Of a stretch of 64,000 nt of DNA, positions 24,101-35,959 are shown piece by piece. The notes beneath the pieces were generated by a model. That model made no database searches. It saw nothing but the letters and a program-made list of their open reading frames with translations, and had not been told where the DNA came from. The stretch's first letter is position 1; every line of letters starts with the position of its first letter. This DNA is from Triglochin maritima (Eukaryota; Streptophyta; Magnoliopsida; Alismatales; Juncaginaceae), in NCBI GenBank assembly GCA_963682175.1, contig OY821791.1, positions 24,975,826 to 25,039,825 on the forward strand, in the 5' to 3' direction. A program made the translations under genes and the position numbers.

Positions 24101-25640
24101 GTGCCTTCAGGAGTGGAGACTGCTTGAGTCATTGGCAGAGTGGAGGCCGTTCACTGGAGACTCTGAGGGAGCAGTGGTAGCTGGATTGCGGGTAGAGCCA
24201 CAGACTGTTTCACAGGTAGTACAGGCGCAGCATGAGGATGATGAGTTGGCCAGTTTGCTGGAGTTGACTGCCAGAGAGGGGTCAGATTTCAGTGTTGGGG
24301 TCGATGGAGGTCTGAGATTCAGAGGGCGGATCTGGGTGCCGAGGGTTGATGGGATGAGAGATGACATCATGGAGGAGGCACACAGAGCGAAGTACACCAT
24401 CCATCCCGGGAGCACGAAGATGTATAAGGACCTGCAGCGGAACTTCTGGTGGAGAGGCATGAAGAAGGACATTGCAGAGTTCGTGAGTCGGTGTTTGGTC
24501 TGTCAGCAGGTGAAGATCGAGCACCAGAGGCCAGCTGGGCCTATGCAGAGTATCGAGCTTCCAGAGTGGAAGTGGGAGCACGTGACGATGGACTTCGTTA
24601 CGGGGCTACCGAAGACGAGGCGGTTCCATGACGCGATTTGGGTGATAGTCGATAGACTGACCAAGTCGGCGCACTTTCTGGCCATTAGGACCACCTTGCC
24701 TTTGGAGAGTCTGGCGATGCTGTATGTAGAGGAGATCGTCAGATTGCACGGAGTACCGGTGAGCATCATCTCTGACAGAGATCCGAGGTTCACATCCAGA
24801 TTTTGGGGGAGTCTGCAGCAGGCACTGGGGACACGTCTGAGATTCAGTACAGCTTTTCACCCTCAGACAGACGGTCAGTCAGAGAGGACTATCCAGACCT
24901 TGGAGGATATGCTGAGGGCTTGCACGCTGGACTGGGCTGGACACTGGGATGAGCATCTACCTCTGATCGAGTTCGCCTACAACAACAGCTACCATGCTAG
25001 TATTGGGATGGCACCGTATGAGGCATTGTACGGGAGGCCGTGCAGATCGCCGGTATGCTGGAGTGACGTAGGCGAGAGGCAGTTAGTGAGTCCAGAGCTT
25101 GTGCAGATGTACGCAGAGAAGGTTGACCTGATCAGGAGGAGGTTGACTACAGCACAGAGCAGACAGAAGAGTTATGCTGACCGACGCAGACGGACTTTGA
25201 GCTTCGAGGTTGGAGATCACGTCTTCCTGAAGATTTCACCAGCTCGGGGAGTGATGAGGTTCGGGAAGAAGGGGAAGCTCAGTCCGAGGTATGTCGGACC
25301 TTTCGAGATCTTGGACCGTGTCGGGGAGGTCGCCTACAGAGTTGCTTTGCCACCACAGTTCTCTGGCCTTCACAACGTCTTCCATGTTTCTATGTTGAGG
25401 AAGTACGTTGCGGACCCGACACATGTGATAGAGATTGCAGTGCCTGAGATCCGGCAGGACTTGTCACTTGAGGAGAGGCCAGTTGAGATCATCGATCGGA
25501 TGGACCATCAGCTCAGGAGGAGGACCATTCCGATGGTTAAGGTCAGATGGCAGCATCACAGCGAGCGCGAGGCCACCTGGGAGATCGAGGAGGAAGTTCG
25601 GAAGCAGTATCCGGAGCTTTTCGGTGAGTTACCCTTCTGA
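21198..25640 (+). CDS. Tekay gag-pol polyprotein (1480 aa, open)
   Basis: One uninterrupted frame for all proteins needed to copy and insert the element. I take the ATG at 21198; the GTG just before it is less likely. In order: Retrotrans_gag core (about 70-175, with WWRST and [11 protein letters not shown]); a [12 protein letters not shown] segment then a CCHC knuckle starting at Cys287; aspartic protease with [10 protein letters not shown] (Asp367); reverse transcriptase with [22 protein letters not shown] and FVDDIL (Asp703/704); RNase H with YSDAS (Asp850); integrase with an HHCC finger, then Asp1132 (MDFVTGLP), Asp1193 (SDRDPRF) and Glu1229 (QSER), a D-35-E spacing; and a C-terminal chromodomain (about 1415-1475, [20 protein letters not shown]) typical of Tekay. 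The protease motif is D-C-G, where D-S/T-G is usual. No stop or frameshift. Richer in G+C than its surroundings. Confidence 0.97.
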   Translation: MPPRRVVPAAETRSSSESAREEAREAERRVLFDTVERLSGMLERQAAQSAQAGAGAMHDRFMRQHPPNFTGQVDAEAAEEWIFTMQTIFRAIDCTPEKKVDLATYVLRGAAANWWRSTAAVVFTGREDVSWEEFVEEFNEQYFPEHVRDRKREEFLALEQRSMTLEEYIGKFNALERYCPEIFVTQAQRSMKFVRGLRKQLRTRVLSSMPRTLADAVRSATIMERDYRENYQDERRPVGRSSGRPGGQSSGNSGKRPRFEAVGAPQPEACRSCGRVHTGRCLGPGACHGCGQLGHFVRNCPSKGAGPSRPPGLPIASGGGARRPAAPQQGQRTGRVFTIQAEEARDASTVVEGTLLVAGLEARVLFDCGATHSFISERFAGVLGCTPAMLTATLEVSTPLGLVGTVGSFIPGATIGSGDQDFPADLVLLPMEDFDVILGMDWLSRHDVRVLCRERKVLIPRLGLPDIMIRGVRNRGGRIVVSALRAQKLMQQGCRAFLATLVVPEAESPWLDEIDVVREFTEVFPDDIPGLPPPREMEFCIELAADTSPQSKAPYRMAPAKLAELKKQLQELMEAGFIRPSVSPWGAPVLFVKKKDGSLRMCIDYRMLNKVTIKNRYPLPRIEDMFDQLQSAKVFSKIDLRSGYHQLRIREEDVQKTAFRTRYGHYEFLVMPFGLTNAPAAFMDLMNRTFRQYLDSCVVVFVDDILIYSPDVEQHREHLRMVLSILRDQRLYAKFSKCDFWLDRVAFLGHIVSAEGISVDPAKVEAVTEWRAPTSVTEIRSFVGLAGYYRRFIKDFSRLAAPLTALTQKGVTFVWSQKCEDSFQELKRRLTTAPVLTLPSGTGGFVVYSDASGIGLGCVLMQHGRVIAYASRQLKTHERNYPTHDLELAAVVHALKTWRHYLYGEQFEVFTDHQSLKYLFSQKELNMRQRRWLEFIKDYDFTISYHPGKANSVADALSRRVELSVAGMCLQEWRLLESLAEWRPFTGDSEGAVVAGLRVEPQTVSQVVQAQHEDDELASLLELTAREGSDFSVGVDGGLRFRGRIWVPRVDGMRDDIMEEAHRAKYTIHPGSTKMYKDLQRNFWWRGMKKDIAEFVSRCLVCQQVKIEHQRPAGPMQSIELPEWKWEHVTMDFVTGLPKTRRFHDAIWVIVDRLTKSAHFLAIRTTLPLESLAMLYVEEIVRLHGVPVSIISDRDPRFTSRFWGSLQQALGTRLRFSTAFHPQTDGQSERTIQTLEDMLRACTLDWAGHWDEHLPLIEFAYNNSYHASIGMAPYEALYGRPCRSPVCWSDVGERQLVSPELVQMYAEKVDLIRRRLTTAQSRQKSYADRRRRTLSFEVGDHVFLKISPARGVMRFGKKGKLSPRYVGPFEILDRVGEVAYRVALPPQFSGLHNVFHVSMLRKYVADPTHVIEIAVPEIRQDLSLEERPVEIIDRMDHQLRRRTIPMVKVRWQHHSEREATWEIEEEVRKQYPELFGELPF

Positions 25641-25660
25641 TTTCGGGGCGAAATCCTTTT

Positions 25661-25673
25661 ATGGAGGGTGGAT
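25661..25673 (+). other. Tekay polypurine tract
   Basis: ATGGAGGGTGGAT directly before the 3' LTR. Confidence 0.85.
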
Positions 25674-27504
25674 TGTAAGGACGTGGAGAGTGAGGAGGTA
25701 TGGAGAGAGGAGTGGGGTGGAGTAAGGTGTGAGGTATGGTGAGGGTATGGAGGGGGTGTATGGGGTAGGTGTAGGATTTTGTTATAAAATCTAAAACCCA
25801 ACCCTCTCTTCTCTTTTCCTTCCCCATTTCATTTCCACCCAACTCACCACTTTCCTTTGGTGTTCCGGCGACCAGAGGAGGAGGAGGAGACCCGGCGACG
25901 TGGTGGAGGCGCGCGCGAAGGAGAAGAAGCGAGTTTCGACGCCGGAGGAGGAGGAGCTCGCGGGACGCGGTTTCTTCGCGGTGAAAGGTATGCCAAGTCT
26001 TCATATTAACTCCCCAAGAGGTGTGGGAGTGTAGAGGACGGCGTTGGTGCTGTTTCTCCGGTGAAAACCCTACTGGACGGAGGTTGAAGACGACTGGTTC
26101 GGTCGACCGTTGAGTGTTTCGGTCGACCGAACAGCGTCTAAATGATGCCTGTACAGCGGGAAGATGCATTGTTCGGTCGACCGGTATATGGGTCGGTCGA
26201 CCGATATTTATAAATATTGATTTACTGCCCGAAAACGGTCGAACGATGTCTGTGTGACGGTCGACCGTTTATGCCAAATTACGCGGGAAAATAAAGGGTT
26301 ACATTAGCCGGTCGACCAGTGTTGTTTCGGTCGACCGAATCCAGTAGATAGGTTAGACAGGCCTTCGGCCGACCGAGTGTGTGTCTCGGTTGACCGATCT
26401 GCGCAAAGTCGGTCAAGAGCGTTGACCATCTAAACGGTCGACCGCTCTGAATCCGGTCGACCGACCGCGTGCAGATTTCCTGTAGTGAAGTGCCTGTTGA
26501 TCCGGTCGACCGGAAGAGTTTCGGTCGACCGAATGCAGTGGGCAGGATTCATGCAGTTTTCCTTATCGGTTGAACGGACCCTGGTTCGACCGACAGGATA
26601 TATATGTATATAAAACGTATAGCGTAGACCTTCCAAACGGTCGACCGCTAGATTTGACCTTGTTCGACTGGTGGGTCGAATTATCTTTCCTTGGTGGATT
26701 TATCCACATACGTGACGTCGAGCAGAGGCGACTACCGGCTGCCGAGCCCACGGTCGATCACCGGACCTCGGAGCTACGGATTTCACCTACGACGAGAGCG
26801 TATCTTCTGTTGGACCCCTCGTGGATGCCGGTGCGGCAGAGGGATGCCTGCCATGCATGTGTGGGTGGTAGATGCCTTCTTCCCTGGTGGGGGAAGGAGA
26901 TGCACTTTCCCTGTGGAGGAAAGCCGAGACCTCCTCGTGTGGGCCTGGATTGGCAGGGGGGATGCCTCCCTTTTTGCCCCTGTGTGCGGCTGGGAGATGA
27001 GTGCGGCGACCCCCCTCGTGTGGGCCTGGATTGGCAGGGTGGGGGATGTTTCCCATGCCCCTGGCGCGGCTGGGAGATGGTCCGCAGCGGTTGGGGCATG
27101 TATGGGGCCCGAGGCGGATTGCATTGCATGTGCATTCTTGGCTTTTTCATCTGTTTTTCTGTATATATAGGAGATGTTGGCATACGGGGTTCCTTTCGGG
27201 AACTCAGGCAGATTTTATGTTTCATTTTCAGGGAGCAGGCGGTCTTAGGTTGGTGGTGACCGAGGGGAGTGCCTCCGGGATCGGGTCCTGTCATCTCAGC
27301 TTTTTTTGTAGAGGTAATGATTACAGTAGTTATGTATTAGACATGTAATCGCTCTTTTGACACTCTGTATTATGACTTCCACGTGGAGATATTTATATAT
27401 ATATTCTGTTGACTTTTCCAGTAGTGTGCCCTTGTTGACCATTGACGGTCGTATGTTTGTGTTTTAAATTTGAAAAATTTCTTCCGCTGTCTCGGGACGT
27501 TACA
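25674..27504 (+). repeat. Tekay 3' LTR
   Basis: 1831 bp, nearly identical to the 5' LTR. The palindrome array spans 26100-26648. One palindrome is mutated here (CGGTTGACCG) and one is exact that is mutated in the 5' LTR, both consistent with C-to-T change. Confidence 0.95.
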
Positions 27505-28312
27505 AATAAGAACTAAGCTAAGAACAAAACAAGACTGCTGGAATTTCAGGAATGGAAAACCCCTAAGGGGTGGAGTGAGTGCACACAAGCAAAGAGGTGG
27601 GTGTAGAATACATTCTTTAAGCACATGAAGGTGGTGTTTATCAAGCATAGGAAGTGTCTAAATGTTATGGCAAAACCTATCAATCTATTCACCAACTTGG
27701 TTGATTAACATTTACATATGCAAGTTGTTTATTTCAAAACCTAAACAAGCATGAGAGGTGTCTAATCATTTTGGCAAAACTCATCAAGTTATAAATTCTA
27801 TCCTAAACAAGCAAGCATACATTCATGTTTAATCAACACATTGAAATTAAAGCATTCATCCCATTCTCATTTGCATGTATGTACATCTACTCCACCCCCC
27901 AAAGGGGATGGAACTACTCACTAAACATTACACTAATTATTAAACTATGGGAAGAAAGCATATTAAAACTAAGCTAGAATTAAAAGACGATTAAACTAAA
28001 ACATGCATAAACAATAAAAGAAGCATAAAACAAATAATGAAAGAAACACAAAACTTTATTGATAAAATGACTCACATTAAAAGTAGCATCCTCCTACTTT
28101 AGTGTGTGCTTCAAGGCCTCACTTCTAGTAGGAAGAATAGCCACTTAAAATATGGAGTGATTACAAAAGGAGGTGAAGAGTTCTATTTATAGCCATGGAA
28201 AAAGCTAATCCGGGACAATCCCCCGATGTGGGACTAAACAGATACCACAAATAGCCTAAACGAACATTAATACAAGTCTAGGAGAAATCTTGGCGGATCT
28301 GGACTAATCCAG

Positions 28313-28349
28313 ACCGCCAATTGGCGGTTCCAGACCGCCAATTGGCGGT
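28313..28349. repeat. Tandem 16-bp palindrome pair in LTR
   Basis: Two exact ACCGCCAATTGGCGGT copies (28313-28328, 28334-28349) with the same 5-bp spacing as at 3011-3047, although flanking sequence differs. Confidence 0.95.
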
Positions 28350-28719
28350 CCAAAATGTCCGGATCCAGTTGAGTTTTATTCTGGGCTTTTCTGTGTGCTT
28401 TTGGTGGTCTTTGATGCATCTACTTTGTTTGTTGGAGCTCCGACCCGAATCCAATTGCTAAAATACTCCCCATAATGGTGTGAAGTATTCTGTTTTACTC
28501 TTAGGTCCCTCTGTCTTGCAATCAGGTTCTTCTCCCTTGCATCTTGGTCCCTAGATCTCACAATTCAGTCCTTTTTCCCAGCTTTTGGGTCCTTTTATGC
28601 TTCATCTCTTCAAACCTATTTATTCCTGAAAACTAAACATAAAACTCGTGACATAGCATTGTTTAGGTGAAAGATAATGGATATAAGATACAAATATGAG
28701 CATGAAATGATGTCAATCA

Positions 28720-29155
28720 CAACCCTACACATCTTCACAAACTCTCATCTCTCTCAATTTTCATCTTCTCATCTTGATCTTCCTTTTAGTTAGTTCACAT
28801 GGATTATCCGAATCTTAGGAATAATCCACGTAGTCTAACGAAGAGAAATTCTCAGTTAATAAATTAATTATTTTACCAACGTTTGTTCGGCATTTTTTTT
28901 TAAACTAAATTGTATCAAATTTTATTAATAATGTTATAAAAGAGATAATGAGGATATGTTTATTTATTTGGAAAATGTAAGAAATGAGTTGGAGGAAAGA
29001 GTAACAATGGATTTGACAGCATAATCATTTTATAAATATTATGAGTGAGAAGATAAAAGAGAAAGAGATTGTTGATAAATATTGTGAAATGGAAAAATTA
29101 ATGTGACAGACAGTGAAAACTAAGATGATTTTTTTTATAATTTATGACTGCGGGT
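28720..29155. other. AT-rich intergenic DNA
   Basis: Between the solo LTR and the G1 element. No coding or element signal recognised. Confidence 0.4.
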
Positions 29156-29706
29156 TGTCACGTCCCTACTCCTCAAGTAGGCACCGTGCCGGCACAAGTC
29201 GCTGACTCCCTCGAGTTGCTTAGACTTGTTCAACATCTTTCATCTTTCTCAACTCAGCTAGAATGTTAAGTAAAGTATTCCCACACACAAAGATGCACAT
29301 ATGGGGACACTTAAGAAGGTTTGCTCAATATGTGACTATATTATTCAAAAAGATTGAGTTAGAATACTTGTGTTACATACACACACATTGAGTGCCCACA
29401 AATGAGGGGAGGGATCCTCTATTTATAGGAGAGGGACTCCCTCTACCTAGTACACAAAGTGTGTTCATACTTAGATATTTTAGCTACACAACAATATTTC
29501 TCAAGTATCCAAAACGCGTTTTGTCCAAAGCTGACAAATATCTAGCTTCTAGAATCCTCTTACACATTCTTTAGTAGGCAAAGTTCATTCAGAGTTCTCT
29601 TTTGGAAGCCAAGTTTGTTTTGATTTTTTCCTCTTAATTGTTAAGATATTTCCTGGGAAGCGAAGTTGCCCTTGTCCTTTGCTTCCTCATCGCTAGAAGC
29701 ATTTCA
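29156..29706 (-). repeat. G1 3' LTR
   Basis: 551 bp; + strand start TGTCACGTCCCTACTCC, end AGAAGCATTTCA. Homologous to the split copy at 52865-59213 through blocks such as CTCAAGTAGGCACCGTGCCG and CACTTAAGAAGGTTTGCTC. Confidence 0.85.
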
Positions 29707-29719
29707 TTCTCCCCCACCT

Positions 29720-30713
29720 AATCCGGAGATGCCTCGTCGACAAGTATGCCTTGATTGTCCCTGAACTGCCACAGACCTCCGTCTTTCCAGCTAGTTACTT
29801 GGGGCAGTCATTTCCATAGAACAAGATGTACAATGGGGAACTCCGTGTTTCCGCACTATTTTTTGGTCAAGGATACTCTCACCTCCTTCTCATAGGATGT
29901 GGTTATCGCAGAGGGTACCCTTGACGATATCCCTCAGTTGGTGTCTTCCTTGTCTTCGTGGTAGTCTTTTAGATCACTCATGGGGAAGGTTGGATGGATT
30001 TTCCTCATTAGATAAAGGTTAAGTTTGTAGGAGACACGTCGTACCTTGCCTACCAGGCCTTCGTACTTATGAATCAAGCCCTTGTGAACCTTCTTAAAGA
30101 CCTTGAATCGTTGAGGTAGTAGCTTCACCATTATATTGTCTCCCACTGATATGCTTTGGGTTTTCTCCTCTCATCAACCCATTTCTTCATTTTTCTTTGA
30201 AGCTTTGTGGAGATAGGCCCTTGCTAGCTCAGTTTGTCCATTCCATCCTTTGGTCATATGGTAGGCACCTGGACTTACCCCTTTGTAGGAGGTTGCAAGT
30301 CCAATGTGAATCATTGGTTGAATACCAGCGACTATCTCAAAAGGACTCCTTCCCGTTGCCACACTTCTTTGGAGATTGTGGGAAAACTGAGCTACATACA
30401 TTAATTTTGCTCAATCCTTCTGACGTTCCCCTACAAAATGTCACAGGTAGCTAGCCCTCCAATAATGAATTGATCCTCTTGGTTTGCCCATCAGTTTGGG
30501 GGCGGAAGCTATTTGAGAAGCATAACTCAATCCCCATCATTGTAAACAGCTCCTTCCATAGCTTTCCAGTAAACCTCATATTTCTGTCAATTACAATGGA
30601 TGTAGGAAGCCTCCAGTACTTTACTACATCCTTGAAGAAGAGTCTTGCAGCCTCTGCAATTGTACAATCCTTCGGAGCTGGGATGAAAGTCCCATACTTG
30701 GAAAATCAATCTA
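29720..30713 (-). pseudogene. G1 integrase core end and chromodomain
   Basis: Minus-strand remnant. From the right: FSKYGTFIPAPKDC near 30690, a block with RNMRFTGKLWKELF, then MMGIELCFSNSFRPQTDGQT at about 30480-30540, the catalytic-Glu side of the DDE core. Next comes SHNLQRSVATGRSPFEIVAG and the integrase C-terminal VKLLPQRFKVFKKVHKGLIH with a YEGLVGKV stretch and HPTFPMSDLKDYHED (29950-30140). A decayed chromodomain-like segment (YEKEVESILDQKIVRKHGVP) follows to about 29760. Several stops and frame changes. The N-terminal side continues beyond the solo LTR at 32257. Confidence 0.8.
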
Positions 30714-30718
30714 CTATC

Positions 30719-32256
30719 TGTAGGATTGTGTATGGCTTCTAATCCCAATTCATGCTCTTAATTCTCTACTTGATTAAGAAAATAAAATGCGCAGCGGAAA
30801 CAACAATCAAATGCAAGTAGAGAAAGGAAATTATGCAAACCACAAAGGTAGACTCAGGGATTTTTACAGAGGTTCGGTCACCCGCCTACGTCCTCTCTTG
30901 CAAGCTCTGCTCGACACTTTGAGCTCCACTCACATCTTCAGTATTCGCTCCCCGTTACGGGCCGGGTGACAATACCTTTTACAAGTCTTCAAACTCGCGA
31001 TCAACCCTCGCCGAGTTTGGCTTCTTCTCTCACAATCCGAACTCTATACTCTTGTCTTGGGCTTTCACCAAGACCATTGCTACTTGGCAGCAAATGAGTG
31101 GAACACCACTCTCTAGCTTGAGCACACATTGAGTAGGATTTAGCTATGATCAAAGGTGTGGAAGTTTAAGGCTCAGAGTGTGTGAATTTGGAGCTTTTGG
31201 GATTGGGAGACTTCTCTCTAATGTATGGAATAATTGTGTGTTGGAGAGTTGTCTAAAAAAAGTGTTCAATCCTCTATTTATAAGCTCCTAAGGTATTATA
31301 GCCGCTGGGGATAAGTGTGGTAAGTGGTTGTGTAAGAAACACAAAACAATGAAATGTTACACACATTTCAGGACAAATTCGGTCGACCGAATCGGGCATA
31401 CCAGTCGACCGGTCGGTCAAAACTGGTTATAACTTAAGTTCACTTAAGTGAACGGTCGAACTAAATTGGGGATCGGTCGACCGTTCTGGGAGTTTTAGTC
31501 TGGTAAAATTGGGGATCGGTCGAACTAATTAAATGGTCGGTTTGGCCGGAAATATCCAGGCACTTCTGGGTTCAAGGAGAAAATGAGTTTCGGTAGACCG
31601 AACTCTAGGAGACATTCAACAGGAAACTTCCAGAGTGTTCATGGTGACAAAGTTTGTTTGATCGGTCGACCACTAGGTAAATATCGGTCGACCGAAAGTC
31701 TGGTAAATTTTTTTTGGGTTTTGGGAAATCCGACCGTTGTAGGAAAAGACAAGTCTAACGGTCACTTGACACGTATAGATGGTCAAACAAAATTCTTGCA
31801 ATGGTTGACTGGTTCAACACTTAGGCTAACAGTATTGACAAACCCAATCAGACGAACGAAGAACTCGTTCAGGTCGACCGATTTGGCACTAGCAGATCAG
31901 GTTTGATTAAGTGTTTTACTGTCCTAGTTAAGGTGATCTATTGAAGTCCAATTGATGTGAAATTTTGTGTGTGACTTCTACAAGGAACCTAATGTGTATG
32001 TGAGTATTTATTTACTCTTGTATGCTCAAGTAGACATAGTTCCTAAGACTCAAAAGAAATACAAATTACATGTTTTCAAATGAGCTTGATTACATGTCTT
32101 GACTTGAATATTTTCTTCATTGAGTCTTGATCACCTGTAGAAGTTAGTACAATACAATATATATGTTATGCTTAGTGTGTGATACTCTACATTGATTATA
32201 ATTAATATTAGGTTGATTAAATTATCAAAACATAGATTAAGGCGAAAAGGCCAACA
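30719..32256 (-). repeat. Family S solo LTR (in G1 integrase)
   Basis: 1538-bp Sirevirus-like LTR in reverse: + strand start TGTAGGATTG, end AAAAGGCCAACA. Perfect TSD CTATC at 30714-30718 and 32257-32261. G1 integrase sequence continues on both sides. Contains CGGTCGACCG-type palindromes from 31380 to 31885. Confidence 0.92.
31380..31885. repeat. Palindrome array in family S LTR
   Basis: Exact CGGTCGACCG at about 31381, 31474 and 31685, with variants such as CGGTAGACCG (31593), AGTCGACCGG and GGTCGAACTA, irregularly spaced. Confidence 0.85.
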
Positions 32257-32328
32257 CTATCACCATGATTGATCCACAACCCCTTCTAATTTAGGTAGAG
32301 CTAAAATGAAGTCCAAGGAAACACATCG
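32257..32328 (-). pseudogene. G1 integrase core fragment
   Basis: Seventy-two bases reading on the minus strand as LDFILALPKLEG and the start of the VIVDRFSKY-type block, the first catalytic-Asp region of a gypsy integrase. It joins the fragment at 29720-30713 across the solo LTR. Its left side in protein order (HHCC finger, 48611 onward) is separated by the family S insertion, with about 45 residues missing. Confidence 0.75.
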
Positions 32329-33160
32329 TCCCAAGTAGCTTTGAGATCTTTCTTCTTCTCTTTTCTCTTGTTATTCTTCTTTTCTTTTCTCCTTTTGTTT
32401 TCTTCCTTAAGGAACTCCTTGAATTGTTGTGTCACCAATTGTTCTTCAATGTCACTCTCCTTTGATTGAATTGGCAACGACATGTAGCACCAAGGATTTC
32501 TTGGCTTCCTTTTCCTTTTGGTCTTTCATTTGTATCTCATATGTCATGAGACTACCCATAAGCTCCTCGACCGACAACTTTGTGAGATATTGCTCTTCTT
32601 CGATAGCGGGCGTCTTCTCCCAATTGTCGGTGAGTGACCGGAGAATCTTTCAAGTAATTTCTTTGATAGAGGTCGTCTTCTCCTCCCAATTTTGCCAAGC
32701 GATTTGAGAGAGTTAATTATCTCTGTGAGGCAAGTGTGCATCTCGCTTATGTTCTCACCGGATTCCATAAGAAAAAGTTCATATTTATTCATAAGTAAGC
32801 TTATCCTAGTTTCTTTCATTCTACTTGAACCCTCATGGTGCAATTCTAATGTATGCCAAATATCATAAACACTTTCACAACCTCTTACCTTATTGTATCC
32901 CCCTTCAATTAACCCACAATACAAGATGTTCATTATGCGGGACTTTATCTCTGCTTCCTTAATTTTGGGTTTAGTTAGGGACATAATTTCATCATCAGTT
33001 GGAGGTGTGTATGGGTTTAAAATGAATGTCCAATATTTCTAGTCATTGGATTGCAAATAAATTCTCATTCTCTTCTTCCAATAATCATAGTTTAAGCCAT
33101 TAAACAAGGGTGGACAATCTTTCACATTGTTTAGAAGTAGATGTCATGCTAAATTAAGAT
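32329..33160 (-). pseudogene. Family S gag, truncated
   Basis: UBN2-type copia Gag remnant. In protein order from about 33150: PPLFNGLNYDYWKKRM-like start, SLTKPKIKEAEIKSRIMN, YCGLIEGGYNKVRGCESVYD, LHHEGSSRMKETRISLLMNK, SGENISEMHTCLTEIINSL, then a garbled GRRRRPLSKK repeat caused by a small local duplication at about 32600-32700, and a Lys-rich FKEFLKEENKRRKEKK stretch ending in KATWDD at the deletion junction. Homologous to gag in 40637-42111 and 54492-56120. Confidence 0.8.
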
Positions 33161-33872
33161 TAAGTAAATGAAATTAGCAACCTAATACTTTGATACAAAT
33201 TGTTAGAATCGATGACCCTCTAATCACTAAACTAATTACAGAATTAATATAATAATTGAGAGATTAAGGGAGAAGACAATGTCAAACCACAAAATTGTCG
33301 ACACCAGAGTTTAGATAGGTTTGGCACCGCACCCCGGTCCTAGTCCTCCTCGCTCAATATCTCGAGCCTCTCTTACGGTTCCACTAACCGATCTCTGTTC
33401 CAGGTCGAGATCTTCGTCATTTACAACATCGAACCTCGCAAACAATCATCGCCTCGCTCATGTCTCCTCTCACAACCTGAGAGGGAGCTTCCTCGAAGCT
33501 TTTCAAGTCTTAGGTGATTCTTGAGTATGGAGATGGAATCACAATCTAACACTCTATACTTGAGCACACTTGGATATTGATATAGAATGGATATGCAAAT
33601 GGTGAAGTTTTGGCTTGAGTGTAGAAGAATGAGAGCTTGAAGATGTAGAGGATTTGGCTTTGAGTATCAGATGAATAAAGAGTGTTCAAAAGATCTAAAA
33701 CCAACAAATGAGATCCTATTTTTAAGCCTTCAAGCTCTACTAGTCGTTTGGGAGTTGGTGGGATATGGACCAATGAGAAGCAAGGATTTGCTTAAAGCTT
33801 GAGCGGATTTCTATGCAAGTTTGGTCGACCATTAACAGAACGACACTAGTGCAGAATAGGTTTTACTCGTCG

Positions 33873-34195
33873 CCCAATAGACGTCGGCCGTTATAACAGA
33901 TGACGTCTAGTAGGGAGAGGATAGCATAGACGTCGGTCATTATTATGGTCGACGTCTATGTGGTACTATAGACGTCGGCTATTGTAAAATGGAATTTATC
34001 CGACGTCGATGGGGTGTAGATGTTGACTAATAGACGTCGGGTTTAAGTATACCCAGTGAATCCGACATCTATAGGGTATAGACGTCGACCCATAGACGTC
34101 GGATGTTATAGATATTCGACGTCTATACTCCCTGCATATAGACATCGGGGTATAGATGTCGGACATCTATAACATTCAACGTCTATATGTCTAAA
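33873..34195. repeat. CACTA left subterminal repeats
   Basis: About a dozen copies of ATAGACGTCGG or its complement, in both orientations, with the GACGTC palindrome at the core and mutated forms (GACATC, GATGTC). Confidence 0.9.
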
Positions 34196-34200
34196 AGAAA

Positions 34201-34407
34201 ATGAATAGATGTGTTTTCTGTCATTCATTTCAGACGAAAACTCACCCAAACCCTAGCCGTCCTGCGACCGAATCTTCCTCCGCGACCGATCTCCGACCGA
34301 TTTGCACCGTCTTTGGCACCGCAGTGACGTCCCAACCTCTCCTCCCCTTTTCCGGCCCTCTTCTCCTTCTTCCTCCGTCTTCCTCCATCTCTCCACATCC
34401 TACCAAT
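34201..34407 (+). other. Candidate first exon of CACTA gene
   Basis: Composition changes to C/T-rich, UTR-like sequence containing AAACCCTAG, and ends at a strong donor CCAAT|GTAAGTG (34407/34408). An open frame of 86 codons spans it, but I see no known protein. It may be a captured gene start. Confidence 0.4.
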
Positions 34408-35757
34408 GTAAGTGTTAAGTTCGTTCATTTTTGTTGGTTTAATTTCGGATTTTTCTTGTAGTAATGATTCTTTTCTATGTTAGTATACTTCTTGTGTCGT
34501 TTATTGTTGGTGAATGCGACATTTTGATTTTTTTGGTTTTAATCTTGAATATATTCGTATTTTCGTGATTTATGCTTAAGATTGTTGATATTTTGTATGT
34601 TCTTGAAAGAAATGAAGTCTCTTGCTAGCTTAAACTAGTTAAGCTTTGATCGAAATGTTTTTTACTCGTAATTTACTAGACATTGTAAATTAGGACAACT
34701 AAGGAGAGAAATTAGGAACAATGAAGTCTCTTACTTTTGCTAATGAATGATAGAAATGAAGTCTCTTACTTTTGCTAATGAATGAAAGAAATGAAAAAGA
34801 CATGTTTATAACAACTAAGGAGAGAAAATAGGACCAATGTAAAGAATACGTGAACTTTAATTTGTTTTTGGCATATGGAGAGGATGGAGAAATGAAGATA
34901 TGGAAGCCGTGAAGTTTTGCCTTCACCAAACCTTTTAATTTACTTGATCATTTGGTTTCATGTCCAATCTATTCATTAACTTTTGTGTGTGTGGTCATGT
35001 AAAATTATATCAATTTGTTACAATTTTAACATTGTCACGAGTTGAGACAACATTAATGTAGGCATGATTTAAGTTAAATGTAAGGGTGTCTAGTCTGTAG
35101 ATTGTTATCCCCAATTTCTTAGGAGTTTCGATGATCTTAAAAGAAAGAGTCATAAAAGTAAAAAAATTTGTGGGAGTATTTTATTTGTGGGAGTATTTCC
35201 TACAATTTTTATTTAGTACGTACAGTTTGTGGGAGTATTTTCAATTCTAAATTTTAAATGTTTATTTAATTACATGTTTATTTAGTTAAATGCTTATTTA
35301 TGCTTAAGATATTCTTTTATTTAGATAATTTTTAATGTTTAACTCATCAACCCCCTTAAACAAATTGGCCTTTAATAACCCAAAGCAAAAGATTAGATAG
35401 TATTTGCTAAGTCATTCATCATATAAGATTTGCATTCATCGTATTTATTATCTATTTATGATTTCTGTCGTAGATTGCTGGTGTAAGGTACGTACTATCT
35501 TTCACTCATCATTCATTAGAAAGCACACATTAGTTAGTAGGACTTGTATTGTAACAAGAGTGAGGTGAGTGATTGTTTGGTGTGTTGTTTGTTAGATTAA
35601 GGTATGAAAAACACTTAGGGGGCAGTCACCTATAGGAGATGACGTGGGGGATTTCATCACCCTTTCATTAGCCCAAAACCACTTAATAAAAGAGCCTTGA
35701 TAAAATCAATTAGACGTTGGCCCCTAGGATTTTCGAACGCATTAATGAGAGGAAACC
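34408..35757. other. CACTA internal AT-rich region
   Basis: T-rich, intron-like DNA with short direct repeats (for example AATGAAGTCTCTTACTTTTG at about 34721 and 34758). No coding block recognised. Confidence 0.5.
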
Positions 35758-35959
35758 GTTTAAGACCGTTATGGCTTGTATGTCGTTGCCCATCTAGTCT
35801 CCCTGAGATTTTAGGAATCTCCAGGTTCTTGATTTCCTACAGATTAGTGGTCCTCGATGTTTAAGACCGTTTCGGCCTGAACGTCGTTGCCCATCTAGTC
35901 TCCCTGAGATATTAGGGACCTTCGGGTTCTTGATTTCCTGCAGACTAGTGGTCCTCGGT
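35758..35959 (+). repeat. 101-bp tandem duplication in CACTA
   Basis: Two adjacent copies begin GTTTAAGACCGTT at 35758 and 35859 and share CGTTGCCCATCTAGTCTCCC and GGTTCTTGATTTCCT. They differ at roughly one site in ten, so the duplication is not recent. Confidence 0.9.

Larger units (their letters stand above)
19240..27504 (+). mobile_element. Tekay (Del) chromovirus, full length and young
   Basis: Complete Ty3/gypsy chromovirus of 8265 bp: 5' LTR 19240-21068, PBS 21072-21084, one gag-pol frame 21198-25640, PPT 25661-25673, 3' LTR 25674-27504. Perfect TSD AATAA at 19235-19239 and 27505-27509. Comparing the LTRs by eye I count about six substitutions and two 1-bp indels over about 1830 bp (roughly 0.3 to 0.4 percent). 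At a commonly used plant rate near 1.3e-8 per site per year that is of order 0.1-0.2 million years. It lies inside an Athila-like solo LTR and is the youngest large insertion in the left half of the window. Confidence 0.95.
19155..28719 (-). repeat. Athila-like solo LTR, split by Tekay element
   Basis: One LTR of about 1295 bp in two parts, 19155-19239 and 27510-28719, reverse orientation. It starts TGTTGAACG on + and ends ATGTCAATCA, and is flanked by perfect 5-bp repeats CAACC (19150-19154 and 28720-28724). The left part carries the CCGCAAGTGCACGG block next to where a PBS would be. The right part carries the palindrome pair at 28313-28349 and a long stretch close to 3060-3396. No internal sequence is attached, so it is a recombination product. 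Confidence 0.9.

Noticed and set aside
21509..25425. Many antisense and out-of-frame open frames across the Tekay polyprotein
   Set aside because: Shadows of one well-supported 1480-codon frame.
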